NCBI RefSeq assembly: GCF_964340395.1
Contig: NC_135551.1
Coordinates: 14,715,003-14,779,002, forward strand
Length of the DNA stretch: 64,000 bases
Source of the DNA: Glandiceps talaboti
Taxonomy: Eukaryota; Hemichordata; Enteropneusta; Spengelidae
Reading direction: 5' to 3'
Shown: one piece after another, positions 22,705 to 35,815 of the stretch
Layout: every line of letters starts with the position of its first letter
How positions within the stretch are numbered: position 1 is the first letter of the stretch
Notes under the pieces: model-generated
The model's input: only the letters and a program-made list of their open reading frames with translations
Databases searched by the model: none
What the model was told of the DNA's origin: nothing
Program-made: the position numbers and the translations under genes

Positions 22705-24239
22705 GCGCCAACTTTAAAATCGCATTTTGTTTTATGTCTATTTAATAAATATCAGACTGTACTTGTCATGAATATCAAATAATATATCAGAGTGTACTTA
22801 TTATGTCTATCTAATAAATATCAATCTCGTCAATGCATAAAATATATCTTGTTAATGGATATGACTTATTGTATATTAATGGGAAAAAGTGATTGTTCTT
22901 AATTACTGTGTTAACAAAATTATGAAAACGATTGTCTTTGCCTGTATGCCCATGTATAACTGCGTGTACGTATTCTGGGATGTCATTATAATAACCATGT
23001 TACTTCGACTATCCTCGAAGCACTTAGGATTACCGTTGTTTACATCAATGATAACACATTGGCACTTGTTAATGTACCCTCATACCGGGTCATAAATCAT
23101 AAAGCTGTGTTGACTTGAACACACTCGTGGCTCAAGTTATACACTCTAAAATCATAATCTGGATATTCCTTTGTGGAATAGTTGTTGGGTTGTCACTACA
23201 AATGGAATTAACCATTGACTGATGATATACAGAAGGCTGACTGCAGATCCATCGAAGTTTCGAAAGTAGTCACACTATTACAAAATTCATTAAAGCGTTC
23301 CTCACGATAACTACTTTAAGAGCATTACATCAAGTGGTGCTCGTGATTCTTCTTATACTTGTGTACTTTTACGTGTGTAAGTTTTCGAATTCCATATCAA
23401 ATTCTCATAATGGTATCAACATGTCTAGAGGTGAGGTATAAGTACAAGGTACTGAACCAAGATTCACAATGATTAGCTGAGAAATAAAGAGGAACGTATG
23501 CGAGTTGCTTCTTGGTGATATTAACATATGTACACACAACTGCAATACACTCAAGTCACTCTATATCATTCTGTACATGTACTGAGATTACTTGGATACC
23601 ACAGGTATTACTCAATCACATCGAGGTATATGGTTTGCCAGGCTACTTCCCACATCAAGACCCAAGCATTTCTCAGCTCATTTCTTTTCTCGGCTTTATT
23701 ATTATTTATGCCGCTTTTACAACATGTTGACACTATTCTTAGATTATGAAGTCATATTGTCTTCAATACGATTGGATAAATGTTGAAAGATGACGTCATG
23801 CTGCTGTTTAACATAATTAACTTGAAAGTGTTTGAGCGTCACTGGAATTCTAAACCACGTTACAACAAGGTTTCAATTCCACAAAAGAATAGCTATCATT
23901 TATCGCAAACTCAAAGACATTTACATGTGTTCATTAATCTCTTTTGTAAAAAAGCTAAGATATTACATGTACTTACACAACAGTTGGTCACAATATGTAA
24001 ACGCATTGCTTTCTCCTTACCTAACCCACCATACCCATGGTTAGAGATATTTCTCTAATTGATAGAAATTAAAAAAGCTGAATGTTAGTATATATGAGAA
24101 CGTGTGTGTGTGTGTGTGTGTGGTGGGGGGGGGGGGTTGAATTGCCGAAATTATAAATATAGAAATATTTGCCTATGGCATTTAACAATTGTACAAATTT
24201 TGGCATCAACACCTACCGACGAGCAATCGTTGCATTGTG

Positions 24240-24520
24240 ATCAAACACTGTAACGTGGTGAACAAACACTTCAACATGAAAAAAGACCGTTAACACGGTG
24301 AACACAACACTTTAAAATGGTGAACAAACACTGTAACATGGTGAACATAACACTTTAACATGGTGAACATAACACTTTAACATGATGAATGTAACACTAA
24401 GTCTTTAATAAAGTGAAAAAAACACACTTGAACATGGTAAACAAAACATTTTAACACTCTAACAAGGTGAACAAAACTCTTTAACATGGTGACACTTTAA
24501 CAAGGTGAATCATTACCAAA
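24240..24520 (+). repeat. degenerate minisatellite, unit about 20 bp
   Basis: Repeats of aacactttaacatggtgaac with many variants. The same array occurs in the spacers after C (35155-35815), D (about 49240-49420) and E (about 61560-61815). Confidence 0.85.
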
Positions 24521-25302
24521 GTTATGAATTATATTATCAAATGTGAATTATAACTACATTATTAGCAAATGTACACATAACTCACTGCAATCATGACATC
24601 CCAATTACCCTATAAAAAACTACAAGACTTTCATGCAACATCGAATTTCATTTTACGTATTTATATTGTAAAACTGTCAGCAATCATCGCGGAAGTGTCG
24701 GGAACTAGCTGTGAAAAAGAAAAACCCATTCTGAATGACCTGTAACAAGCACGTTCACGTGACTTTTGTCACCAGTCGGTTACTCACACTCAAACATTGG
24801 TGGCGCTCTTACTCACGGTGGAGCTGAAACAACACTGCACTGTTCGCTTTTTCCTACATTAAATAAAGCAGTAACGTTTTTTATAAAACAATGTTCTTTA
24901 ATCTAGCCTTATAGCTTTGTTTGAGGAAATAGGAAATCCCATTGTTGTGGCTCACCACGTTTTGGATCCAATGTGTTAGTGGTATTTTTCATACAACATT
25001 GTTGGATTTTGGAGTGTTCCGCTGACGTCCAACCAATTCTTTATCATATATTCTTACTAAGTGCATGCTGTAGCATATGTACGACCATAGTGTACCAATT
25101 GGTTTGTTATATAATACGTTTGCAGCATGCACACCACAAATATAAAAATATACACATGGTAGACTTGGCAGTTTGTCAAACAATAGAATTTCTAAGTAAC
25201 ACTTTTACTGAACACTGTACGAAAAGTCAAATTTACCCACATTTACCCAACCTTTACCCTACCTGTGACCCACCTAACTACCATCTCTGTCAAGGGGTAG
25301 TA

Positions 25303-25395
25303 CGAGACGAAGTGACACTTTGTACTACCTACATCCACCAGGGGAGAGATCACTGGGAGTAAATTAAGTCAAATGTGTCACTTCGTCTCATACTC
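25303..25395. repeat. hairpin, about 25-bp arms
   Basis: agtacgagacgaagtgacac at 25300-25320 is nearly the reverse complement of gtgtcacttcgtctcatact at about 25374-25394, with a 55-bp loop. No poly-T or other terminator logic applies in this genome. Confidence 0.6.
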
Positions 25396-26434
25396 ACCAC
25401 ATTTACACATCCTCTGCTAAAGATTTACACTGGTGGACTTGGAGCTACACAACACAAATTGCAGTTAGAGAGCTTTCGACTGCAATGTTGTTCACTCTGT
25501 GATAGATGACGCTGTTCATTATTATCACGTCCAATGATAAGCAGTCGAAATCTTTCAGCCTATGCCTAACAAAAAGAAATTTTATGGTTCCAATTACCGT
25601 CAATTGTTAAATAGGTAGGTAGATCTTTTTATGTTCTTGGTTTAAAGAAAAACAATTCATGTGTTATGTGAGTGTCTAGTTCGGGTAGTTATGTTTTCCG
25701 TTGTTTTCCAATGTTCTCTGTGTTATTGGTTTCTTCTCATCAAACCGCCATTACAGATTGAAAGAACGGTTTTATTTTCATATTGTCTTTTTAAATTGAT
25801 GTCACTTTCCGCCTTCATTATTTCTTGCGAGATTTCACAACGTTCGCCATTTCATAGATTTTTTTTTTCTCGAATACGGATAAAAAGTTTTAGGGTCGGC
25901 CTGAAAAACTAGGTCGGGTCGGGTAGCCGGAACCAAACAATTGTTTTAGGCCTTATCCGATTATGTAGTGTGTATTGCTGAATAGCATTATATTCCTAAG
26001 GGGGATATGTTCATATACAGGGCAGCAAATTCTGCCTTTGTATATTTCATAAGAAGTCAAAGTAGACAAACTGTTAAAATATAAATCATGTTACGTAATT
26101 AATTTTTTTTCAGTGCAAAATCCTCCATTTGAATGTAATATACAGTACGCAAAACAAAGACGCACTCATTTTTCAGCTGATGGTTATAAGTTTGAATATA
26201 TCGCTGAGTGATATGCAAATAGTAAACATTACGTCATACTACTGAGCAAACGCGCACTCTGATTGGATGATATAGTTAAGGCTGACGTGTAAACAACCGC
26301 ATTGCAGTTATCGGAGTGGTGCATGATAATACGCTCAACAGTATAACGCGGAAGTGATTTTATTTTAAAATGAAACAGCATTTTTAGACATCCGAAAATG
26401 AATTCATAGTCGCAGGTGACGTATAAGTATGTTT

Positions 26435-26562
26435 TTTGCCAAATATTGTTCCACATCTTCCTGCTCGAGGTAATTTTTTCGGTATAACGGCTCGCTGCCG
26501 GCTCTCCGTTATTACCTGAAAAATAACCTCTCGCAGCAAGATATGGAACTGTATTGGGCAAA
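26435..26562. mobile_element. 128-bp foldback MITE-like element
   Basis: The outer arms (tttgccaaatattgttccac and gtattgggcaaa) and inner arms (aggtaatttttt and aaaaataacct, ending taacgg/ccgtta) make a nearly full-length hairpin with about 55-bp arms. It is specific to the B-C boundary. Confidence 0.7.
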
Positions 26563-26585
26563 TAACATATGCATATTATGAGTCT

Positions 26586-26947
26586 AAGTATGTAAGGGGT
26601 TATCATGTCATAACTTATTATTTCAATTCTATTTTTAAAAAACCCGAAAAAACAAGTTATTATTGCCGGTAATAATTTAATTTACACTCTTTCACAATGT
26701 CATTAGTTTCGCTAAATGCCTTGACCATGTCATGCAGTACCGTATAACTATATCACCGTCAACACTCCACACTTATTTTGTGGTTGACAACCCAGATTTC
26801 ACTATATAAATACACGTGTCCGGTTGTCCCTTGATGTTAATCGAATATTTATGTCGCCAATGGTAAACACATGCATACTGTATTATATATTCACTTTGAT
26901 TTCATCATCACCTAAAGATTAAAGCGCTGGTAGATTTTCGTGTTTGC
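26586..26947 (+). repeat. repeated spacer block upstream of gene C
   Basis: Starts atgtaaggggttatcatgtc and includes tcgctaaatgccttgacca and cccttgatgttaatcgaata. Plus-strand copies lie at 12205-12560, 13226-13570, 42030-42400 and 55625-55990. Minus-strand copies lie at 39360-39540, 39800-40070 and 53090-53230. It stands 0.4-0.9 kb before each of promoters C to E, so it either marks the duplication unit or is a mobile sequence. Confidence 0.75.
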
Positions 26948-27344
26948 TTTCCCACTTACACCATTATGAATATAAGTTTTAGGTTGTATCTACAGATTGT
27001 TCTGACATACTGGCGTTATTAAAATCTGTTTTTGTTAAGAGTCATAAAACCACTGTCATGTGGATTCTTTCTCATTTACATTATTATAAGTTGAAACTAA
27101 AGACATTTAGTTACTATACTCCATTTCCTAGATGGTCATAAAACCACTGCAACGGATGCGTTCGAAACTTTGATGTTCGTCATATATACACTAAACGTTT
27201 TACCTAAATACTTTGGCTATCATAAATTGTATTATCGTCAATAGTGGTTTTAAATGACACGCAATTTTATCTATATGACAAATGAGACGTCCACCATTGT
27301 CATACAGGATATTATTTTAATACAATAAAGCGTTATTATTCAAT

Positions 27345-27485
27345 GTTAGCACGACGGCGAAGCTGTTGTCACGCAAATAGAGTGCATATAATGGGAGTGA
27401 TTCATGCCATCTTATTCATAACACCTTCCGTCAAGAAGAGCATCGTCAACTATTCAAGAATCGAGGAGTGTACTCAATAATTCAG
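27345..27485 (+). promoter_or_regulatory. promoter and non-coding leader exon of gene C
   Basis: The block tagcacgacggcgaagctgt and tgtcacgcaaatagagtg precede a CATATAAT box at 27385-27392. The leader exon starts near 27415 and ends at 27485 before donor GTACGT. No ATG in the leader. Confidence 0.75.
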
Positions 27486-27981
27486 GTACGTAGTATCTGG
27501 TGTATATATGATAGACGATCGTCAGACACATTGTATATATTGCCAAAGAGTTTGTCTTTCAGTGTTTGTGAAGTTTTTGTATTGATGAAATACTTTGACG
27601 CAGGTGATTAGTATAATTGTTTCATGCTTTACAATTCGTGCAATATATATCATGAATAGTATCTCGATTAGATTCGACAGAAAGTGTACATTACCATGTA
27701 CAACTAAAACCAGTTGAGTTGAGTTGAGAGAAAATGTGATCTGGCTCAAAAAAAATCTCACAGATATTACCATATTTCAACGTCATAATACAAACTTCAA
27801 ATTTCACACAATTTGGTATACGTTAACCATAACAAGGCACACTACGTGTTTGAAGTAGTTTGGTGTAGTTGTCAGTTTGGGTGTATAATCAGCAAATAGC
27901 TATTATTTATAATTAGGCAATATCTTTAGAACACAGTCTTTAAATTTCGGATAATTTAGTATATGCATTGATGGTAAAGAA

Positions 27982-28842
27982 CAGAGGGGGCCGGAAGGGG
28001 TGCAGAGCATGATGGGTAAAAACAACTGTGAAAGCTCATTTCACAGTGAGCCGCCATTGTGTACACTTCGATGTGTGGTACGTTTACAGTGTGGTGGCTG
28101 GCTCAGTGCTCACCAGCTGTATTTTGGGGCATTTTCAACTCGCCGTAACTTTCACAACAATTCATTTTAGATACTTTAAAAGGGAAAATCTCGACTGATA
28201 TTTCTCCCTCCGTGCTAGAAGAATCGATTTCGGAATTATTGATAGGAATACTGTGATTTTTCGGCGATTTCGTGAAGAATACTTGACCCCACTGAGGTCG
28301 GAAATTTCGGCCCGGTTTTTCGCCGAAAATTTACAAATTTTGCAAAATAGATGTATTCTTGTGTACTTTCAAATGGCTATTGTTAGAAATAGACAAGGTC
28401 TGTTCAAGATTTTCGGTAAAAAGCAGGTGATCAGACCCAAAGTCGAAGGTGACCTCCATTGACGAGTGATGTGACGTGACAGGCGATCGGCGAGCTTCTC
28501 ACAACTTGCTCAACTACTACAGTAATTAAAATCACCGTTCACACCCATTTTCACCATTGACCCTACACGAAAGGGTCTGTTTTCGCACATGTTGAGATAT
28601 TTCAAGATAAATGTAACTTGCCAAATTCGATATCACCCTGCAATCGTGTGTAATAGTGACACCAGAATAAAGGCAACTCGTGTAAGCAGGTCGTATTTTT
28701 GAGTGCAGTGTCCTCAGCGCCTCGACTTTACTCTTTAGACTTTAGTCTACCTAACTAAAACGTTAGATGTTTACCTGCCAAAATACAAACCTTTGCTCAA
28801 AACATAATAAATAATTAAATAAATAAATAAATAGATAAATAA

Positions 28843-28892
<50 letters not shown>

Positions 28893-30059
28893 GACTTCGG
28901 CCATTTTATCATAAAGTTTTCTATTGCCATAAATTGTGCGAGTCTCTCAGTTTCGCATATTTTAATCCGACATGGTTTTGCTCACTTGTCTGGCAACACG
29001 ACAAACATGTGTAGCAAAATGTGCTCAGGCTATGTAATTTGTGGTAACGCATGATGAGGTATTTTTGATCATGTAAGCATTGCGAAATATTCTATAACTA
29101 GCAAGGTAGATGTAATATATGTAATTTTAGGCTGGAATGGCGAGATTTGTAGATACTGACATATACCCTTTGATATTTTGAGTGACTGGCATGAAAGCCA
29201 TGTCAAGGGGAAACTATTCACTATATGGATCCGTATTAATACGAGTGTTTTCAGAACATATTAAAGCTTAGACATAAAATAGGCCTTGGGGGTCTCAATT
29301 GTCTATCGTACAAATTTTTAATACATGACGTTGTTGTACATTAATTTGTTTAACAATTAGTTTGTAAGATGTAAGATAAATTATTTCTTTAGCTATCATC
29401 AGGGGTAGGAAAGGGGTTTACGTTAAATTACATTCAGGTCTTTTTCTCACGCAAGACAAATTTATAGAAGGCAACACAGAGATGGTTTAATACGAAACAA
29501 AATGTAATATGAAGAACAGAAGAAAGTCCAGATTTGGCACAGCAAATCGACTAGCGATAGTGACGAATCTGAAAATAAACAGAAAAATGACTTGATAAGA
29601 GTGAAAAGAGCAAAATTCTAAGGATACAAGAGAAAATGTTGAAAATTAGTGTTACGGGTAACGATCATTGCACGACACGAGAGTGTCAATAAGCACACCC
29701 GGCCAGCAAGTGTAGGACAGCCGTCAACAGCCAAGCCACTTCGCATGTTTTATGCACGTATACGTACGCACATACGTACGCACAATGGGTTGCCATCTTG
29801 AAAACATCCAAAATCAACAAAAAGTAATGACAATTTATACACAATATAAAGCGGGGTATTCAGGGGATCGCTGCAGAACCACGAAGTTCATGACACTAAT
29901 TAATAGAAAAGTGACAAAGGCATATATAGAAACACAATTTTGTGTTAAAACGACCGAGGTGAAAACCCCGGAAATGTAGATATCGATAACATTGACTTGT
30001 CGAGTACCAAAGTTTGTGTTCGTTTTAGACACACTATAAAAACTGAAAACACGATTACC
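27982..30059. mobile_element. 2.08-kb insertion in intron 1 of gene C with an 11-bp target duplication
   Basis: Copies D and E read through cattgatggtaaagaagtgca. In C the word atggtaaagaa appears twice, at 27971-27981 and 30060-30070, with 2078 bp between. The insert starts cagagggggccggaagggg, holds simple repeats at 28800-28892 (AAAT and AAC units), and ends acacgattacc. I see no terminal inverted repeats, no A tail and no recognisable protein. A 69-codon frame at 28253-28462 is unremarkable. The class is unclear. Confidence 0.7.
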
Positions 30060-31003
30060 ATGGTAAAGAAGTACATATGTCCTTTAAAACTTGTTCCCGT
30101 AGCTCATAATGTTAATGATTCATTTGTGTAATTAATGATTCTTTAAAAATTATGCAATATCTTAAGTATGTAAGGTCATATTTCATATCGTTTAATAAAA
30201 TTAATTTTCCAATTTGGTGTACATCATGTATGATAACTATAGCACAGAATTTGTGTGTAGGAACAAAAATCTATGATTTAATTACCTTACGGGATCGAGG
30301 CATTCAGTTACAACTGGTATTTAATAGCTTGTATAAGACTTAATATTCATGTACAATATTCCACACACTACAAATTAAAGAGTAAAATTTGTAATACATC
30401 CATTTGTCAATACTAATTCTTCCCGAGACTACCCACCTCTACCAAAAGCCACCATAGAAAAGAAAACGGGACTTAAGACTTAAAATGTTTGTAAATACCG
30501 TTTCATACTTTATTTTCGTTGGATAAACGATATGGTATATGGAAATTATAAAAGCAGAAGCGCTATTCTTTTTAATGATATATCCAGTGCATTGGCATAA
30601 GTACAATAATTTTATATATCATATATAGCGAATGATGGTTTCAATTATAGGGCTAGTCTGGGTAGTCTGTATATAAATAGGAGTCGGCTTATTATAACAT
30701 GACGCTCATTATGCTAGATGACTTTGACCATGTAACACGCTAACAGAGCTGATAGAGAACCTGTGAAAGTATTGTTTTGGAGTGTATCATAGTTTTTATG
30801 TCATGATATTTGACTATGGTATTATGAATATACCAGGGGAAATCTGTCCCTGTAGCTTTGAAAATAGTTGCGTTTTGTGAACTCTATATGGGAATATAGT
30901 TACTTGATACACATGTCGAGATACTGGTCCGTGATTGACAATTAGCCCTTGAAGTTGTTTTATATCTAACTCAGTGGCGTTTCATATAATTTTAGAATTA
31001 ATC

Positions 31004-32795
31004 ATGAAGACTCTGTGTGTTCTGCTTGCATTGTGTGTCGTCGTTGCGTTTGTAGAGAGTGCAGGTAAGGACTCGATAAATCACGTTGTTGAAACTAATA
31101 CATTGCTCGGGGGATAATACTGTCTGCTTAATGTCTTTTCAAGGGATGGATTCTTCATACAGAATCTAGTAATATGGATTTTATTTCTAAGGAAACTTAT
31201 ATTCACGAATTCTTTGCTTAAGAGATGTTACCAAATGAAATTACAGCAATAATAAAGAATACTAATAAAGAGAATTATATAGTGCCTAGTATCCATCAAT
31301 GATGCTCACTATCACTCTCAGAATATATTTTGGCATAAGTAAAATAATGTTATAGATCATATATAGCAAATGGTAATTTTCATACAGGAACAGGATGATT
31401 TTCATACGAAGCTTTCAATTACAAAGTCCCCATTTTATCTTTGACATTGTCCGATATGAACACCAATATGTTAGCTTTTTAGGGCTAACCTGTAGCGGCA
31501 TGGAAGGTTGTGTATGATTAGTTCCCTTCTAATTATTTTTTTTCTTAATAAATGCGTTGTAGCACAATTGTACAGTTTTATCTACGTTTATCCGATTGTC
31601 TATCCAGCTATATTGTTACCATATACGCCATCATTTGACTGTTGCTATGGGCGTAGTCTTAATGGCATATTGGTATTACCGGAGTATGTCCCGGCTCCCC
31701 CCTGGCCGAGGTCGGTCATCATGATGTCGACTTTTTCAGTGCTTCAAGACTTGAAATATTTGTGTAGATCTACAATGTGTAGTACTACTACACTGTAGTA
31801 GTAGAAGTAAACGAAGTAGAATATTAAGGGTGGGTAGTACATCCATGAGGGAATGAACGAATGCTTGGCTGAGCACAGGGCAAAGTTGCTTATGAGCGAA
31901 GTCATCAGAATGTCAGTCATACTCCATCCAATCAAAAACAGCCTTGCGAGAAGAGCTTTGTTAAGTCATTATCATAATATGTCATTTGTAATGTACTTTC
32001 TAAGTATTTCATCTCACTTCACTAGTATATCTTGAGCTATGTCCTTTAAAATGATAGATGTGACTTCCATATTAATATTATGCAAATGAATACATATTTA
32101 CCAGGTACTGTATATATCCCAATCAAACCAAACTCTCCAACTCCCCAACCTAATCCATATTGTCTATGATCACACTCAGTTGATAACCTGAAGATGTAGT
32201 GACACGAATACATGATCGATACTGCTTGCATACAAATTGATAAATTTGCATAATTTGTGTTAATTACTAATTACGTACTCTACTATAACGTCATTGGCTA
32301 ACCAGGCGTTGATCTAAACCATAATTGATATACTATTCAATATAGTTTAGTACGTTTTCTGTAAATGCATTAGATGTTTCGCTAACCTTATGTAACTATA
32401 GTAATGATATACAACCAAAACACAATTGGCAGTCAGTATAGATCACATCCGAGGAATGCCTCTATTTCTACCGGAAACTTTGAGACGAGTGCATTACACG
32501 ACATCGATTATACATGTTATGTCTTAATCATTTGGTGAACTTGAAATAAAGAGGGTTATATAAAAAAAGAGTGGCTTTGACCGTACATGCATTCTTATTA
32601 TTCTTTACCATTCCAGGAACTTTGAAAGATGCGACCTTGGGCGTTGTTATTTCCTTGGTACCTGAAAAAAAAATGACGGAGTTATGGATCAACAATTTGG
32701 TTAGTGGGGATGATGTTAGCATGGTTTGTGATTGTTCTTTACCGCACCATTGCGAAGTATGCGCGTGTCCTGAGGGCTGTCCCCTTAACTGTTGA
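31004..32795 (+). CDS. gene C: secreted cysteine-rich peptide precursor, 79 aa (seven Cys)
   Basis: Exon 2 is 30996-31064 (acceptor TTTTAG; ATG 31004; donor GTAAGG; phase 1). Exon 3 is 32617-32811 (acceptor TTCCAG; stop TGA 32793). The signal peptide is MKTLCVLLALCVVVAFVES. The propeptide-like part GTLKDATLGVVISLVPEKKM is almost identical to B. The tail has Cys at 58, 60, 66, 69, 71, 75 and 79. Where B and D have Cys-Cys (B: CDCC), C reads CDCS. An odd number of Cys suggests a free thiol, a dimer, or reduced constraint. CPAGCP is CPEGCP here. AATAAA at 32796-32801 follows the stop at once; GTCAGT donor is at 32812. Introns: 27486-30995 and 31065-32616. Confidence 0.76.
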
Positions 32796-32824
32796 AATAA
32801 ACACTTGAAAGGTCAGTGTTTGTA

Positions 32825-33175
32825 TCACACTATATCACATCACATTACATAACATGATATGATATGATATGATATGATATGATATGATATGATATGATAT
32901 GATATGATATGATATGATATGATATGAACTATCACATATCATATATCATATCATTTCATTTCATATCATATATCAAATCATATCATATCATATCACATCA
33001 CTTTACATCACATCACATCACATCACTTCACATCATACCATACCATACCATACCATACCACACCATAACAACTCATTTCACATCACATCACATCACATCA
33101 CATCACATCACATAACATCTCATTGCATCACATCACATGCTATATATATATATCACATCAAATTGCATATCATAT
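32825..33175. repeat. pentanucleotide arrays in intron 3 of gene C
   Basis: (ATGAT)n at about 32853-32926, then ATCAT, CATAC and CATCA arrays to about 33140. Same strand switch as in B. Confidence 0.9.
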
Positions 33176-33492
33176 AACACCTCACCATATATCATATCAT
33201 CATCACATCACAATAATGCTTGTATTTCAACCTTATTTATGTCACTACATGTTGTTAATGCAATATATGTTTGAAGAATCACGGTGCTGAATATAACTAT
33301 TTGGTATATGACATATCCAAATGATTTAAATAACAAACAAATGGTTTTGGAATTATCGCATTTGTATCGTTATCTTGTGTTTCTGAATAGCTCTCATCAA
33401 AATATATATAGTGTAATTAGGAAAGATATCTAGATTCGCAGGTGTTAAAAGTATAGTAAAGTTGCTCGGATTCTATGTTCACTCTCTTGCAG

Positions 33493-33536
33493 GTCACCAA
33501 TTGAATATAACACGTGGTTTTAGAAGATACTGTTAG
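33493..33536 (+). CDS. gene C exon 4: alternative terminal exon
   Basis: Identical in sequence to exon 4 of B (acceptor CTCTTGCAG; joined frame Gly-HQLNITRGFRRYC; stop TAG 33534). Three poly(A)-signal repeat units follow (first AATAAA near 33576). Confidence 0.5.
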
Positions 33537-33734
33537 GCGCCAACTTTAAAATCGCAGTTTGTTTTATGTCTATTTAATAAATATCAGACTGTACTTGTCA
33601 TGTCTATCAAATAATATATCAGAGTGTACTTATTATGTCTATCCAATAAATATCAATCTCGTCAATGCATAAAATATATCTTGTTAATGGATATGACTTA
33701 TTGCAAATTAATGTGAAAAAGTTATTGTTCTTAA

Positions 33735-33926
33735 TTAATGTGTTAACATATATATGAAAACGATTGTTTTTGCCTGTATACCCATGTATAACTGCGTGTA
33801 CGTATTCTGGGATATCATTATAATAACCATGTTACTTCGACTATCCTCAAAGCACTTAGGATTAGCGTGGTTTACATCAATGATAACACATTGACACTTG
33901 TTAAGTGTACCCTCATACCAGGTCAT
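33735..33926 (-). CDS. conserved minus-strand open frame downstream of gene C, unrecognised
   Basis: 63 codons, starting MTWYEGTLNKCQCVIIDV. The matching place after copy E (60268-60531) also has an open minus-strand frame, starting MTWYVGTLNKGQCVVIDV, with several conservative changes. B and D carry disrupted versions. The plus strand is also partly open in this block, and the overall identity of the copies makes chance conservation likely. Confidence 0.2.
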   Translation of the reverse strand: MTWYEGTLNKCQCVIIDVNHANPKCFEDSRSNMVIIMISQNTYTQLYMGIQAKTIVFIYMLTH

Positions 33927-34822
33927 AAATCATACAGCTGTGTTGACTTGAACACACTCGTGGCTCAAGTTATACACCCTAAAATCATAATCTGGATATT
34001 CCTTTGTGGAATAGTTGTTGGGTTGTCACTACAAATGGAATTCACCATTGACTAATGATATACAGAAGTCTGACTGCAGATCTATCTAAGTTGTTGCCAG
34101 CTGACATGGGTTAAAATTAATGCCATCAGATCGTTTCGAAAGTAATCTCACTATTACAAAATACTTGAAAGCGTTCCTCACGATAACTACTTTAAGAGCA
34201 CTGCATCAAGTGGTGCCCATTATTCCTACGTGTGCACTTAACGTTATCCACATCAAATTCATAATAGTATCAACATGTCTAGAGGTGACGTATATGACAG
34301 GTTATGTACGCGGTACTGAACCAAGATTTCCGACGATTAACTGAGAAATAAAGAGGAGCGTATACGTGTTGCTTCTTGGTGATATCAAAATATTTACACA
34401 CAACTGCATTACACTCAAGTCACTCTATATCATTCTGTACATGTACTGAGATACCTTGGGCACCACATGTATTGCTCAATCTTATCGAGGTATATGGTGT
34501 GCCAGGGTACTTCCCAAATTAAGACCCAAACATTTCTCAGCTCATTGTTTCTGGCCCGTATTATTATCAATGGCGCATTTACAACATAATGACACTATTC
34601 TTAGATTATGAAGTCATATTATCTTGAATACTATTGGATAAAAGTCGAAAGATGACGTCATCCTGCTGTTTAACATAATTAACTTGAAAATGTTTGAACG
34701 TCACTGGAATTCTAAACCACGTTAAAACAAGGTTACAATTCCACAGGTGAATAGGTATAATATATCGTAAATTCAAAAACAATTACGTGACTGTTCATTA
34801 ATCTCTTTCGTAAAAATGATAT

Positions 34823-34960
34823 TACTTACACAACATTTGGTCACAAGATGTCAAGGCATTGCTTTCTCCATTACTTAACCAACCAGAGCCATTACTTACA
34901 CAACATTTGGTCACAATATGTCAAGGCATTGCTTTCTCCATTACTTAACCAACCAGAGCC
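34823..34960 (+). repeat. 69-bp direct duplication
   Basis: Two adjacent copies of a 69-bp stretch beginning ttacttacacaacatttggt and ending accaaccagagcca, one mismatch noticed. Copies B, D and E have it once. Confidence 0.9.
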
Positions 34961-35154
34961 ATGGTTAGAGCTATTTCTCTAACTACTAGAAATTTAAAAA
35001 GCCGAATGTTACTATATTTAAGAAAGTGTGGGTGTGTATGTGGGGGTGGGGGTGAATTGCCGAAATAATAAATATCGAAATATCGGTCTATGGCAATTAA
35101 CATTTGTACAGATTTTGGCATCAACACCTACCCACGAGCAATCATTTCATACCA

Positions 35155-35815
35155 GAACACTTTTACATGATGAGCAAACCCTTTTACGTCATGAACAAAC
35201 ACTTTAGGATTGTGAACAAGAGCACTTTAACACGGTGAACACAACACTTTAACATGGTGAACATAACACTTTAACATTGTGAACATAACACTAGGTCTTT
35301 AACAATGTGAACAAACCACTTGAACATGGTAAACAAAACATTTTACCATTGTGAACAAGAACACTTTAACAAGTAGACTCTCTCACAGTCCTCGGAGCTT
35401 CGCTTTACTAAAATCGATGCTAAATGAATTATTTTGTATGTACCGATACCATCTACATAACGTACTCTATCGTACTCGAACAACCTTGTACTGTGCGCCC
35501 TCATCGACCACATAGAGATATATGTTCGTTGACGTGTGACTGCGACGCTCCGTATTTTCGCGAAGTCCGAGGCTTCGGGATAACACGGAGCGTCGCAGTC
35601 ACACTTCAACGAATGGTTATCTCTATCATGGTCGATGAGGGCGCACAGTACAAGGATATTCGAGTACGGTTAATTAGCTGGCATTGGTAAATACAAAATA
35701 ATTCGTTTAGCTTTAATTTTAGTAAAGCGAAGCTCCGAGGGCTGTAAGAGAGTCTATTTAACAAGGTGAACGAAACTCTTTAACATGGTGACAATTTAAC
35801 ATTGTGAATCATTAC
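35155..35815 (+). repeat. AACATGGTGAAC-type minisatellite, interrupted by a foldback element
   Basis: Same array as at 24240-24520. It is split by the element at 35374-35756. A (GT)n/G-run lies just upstream at about 35027-35054. Confidence 0.85.
35374..35756. mobile_element. 383-bp foldback element with very long inverted repeats and a 9-bp target duplication
   Basis: The left arm (from TAGACTCTCTCACAG) and right arm (ending in its near reverse complement) pair for about 180 bp each, leaving a small centre near 35565. TTTAACAAG occurs on both sides, at 35365-35373 and 35757-35765. Long arms with a 9-bp duplication fit a Mutator-like (MULE) non-autonomous element, though the target is itself a repeat containing tttaacaagg. 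Relics with the word gatgagggcgca lie at 38740-38900. Confidence 0.82.

Larger units (their letters stand above)
22900..26430. other. spacer downstream of gene B
   Basis: Starts with a block conserved after all of B to E (22915-23240; words tataactgcgtgtacg and gtggaatagttgttggg). A (GT)n/G-run lies at 24103-24137 and an AACATGGTGAAC-type minisatellite at 24240-24520. A block near 24660-24860 (cattggtggcgctcttactc) is shared with C and E. A 129-codon open frame at 24973-25362 has no recognised feature. Confidence 0.55.

Noticed and set aside
24973-25362. 129-codon open frame as a gene
   Set aside because: No homologous frame in the matching C, D and E spacers and no recognisable domain.
32571-32795. 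Exon 3 of gene C as an independent single-exon protein starting MALTVHAF
   Set aside because: The upstream part is intron containing the branch and acceptor region (ttctttaccattccag). The copies show that coding starts after the AG at 32616. The same holds for 47165-47398.
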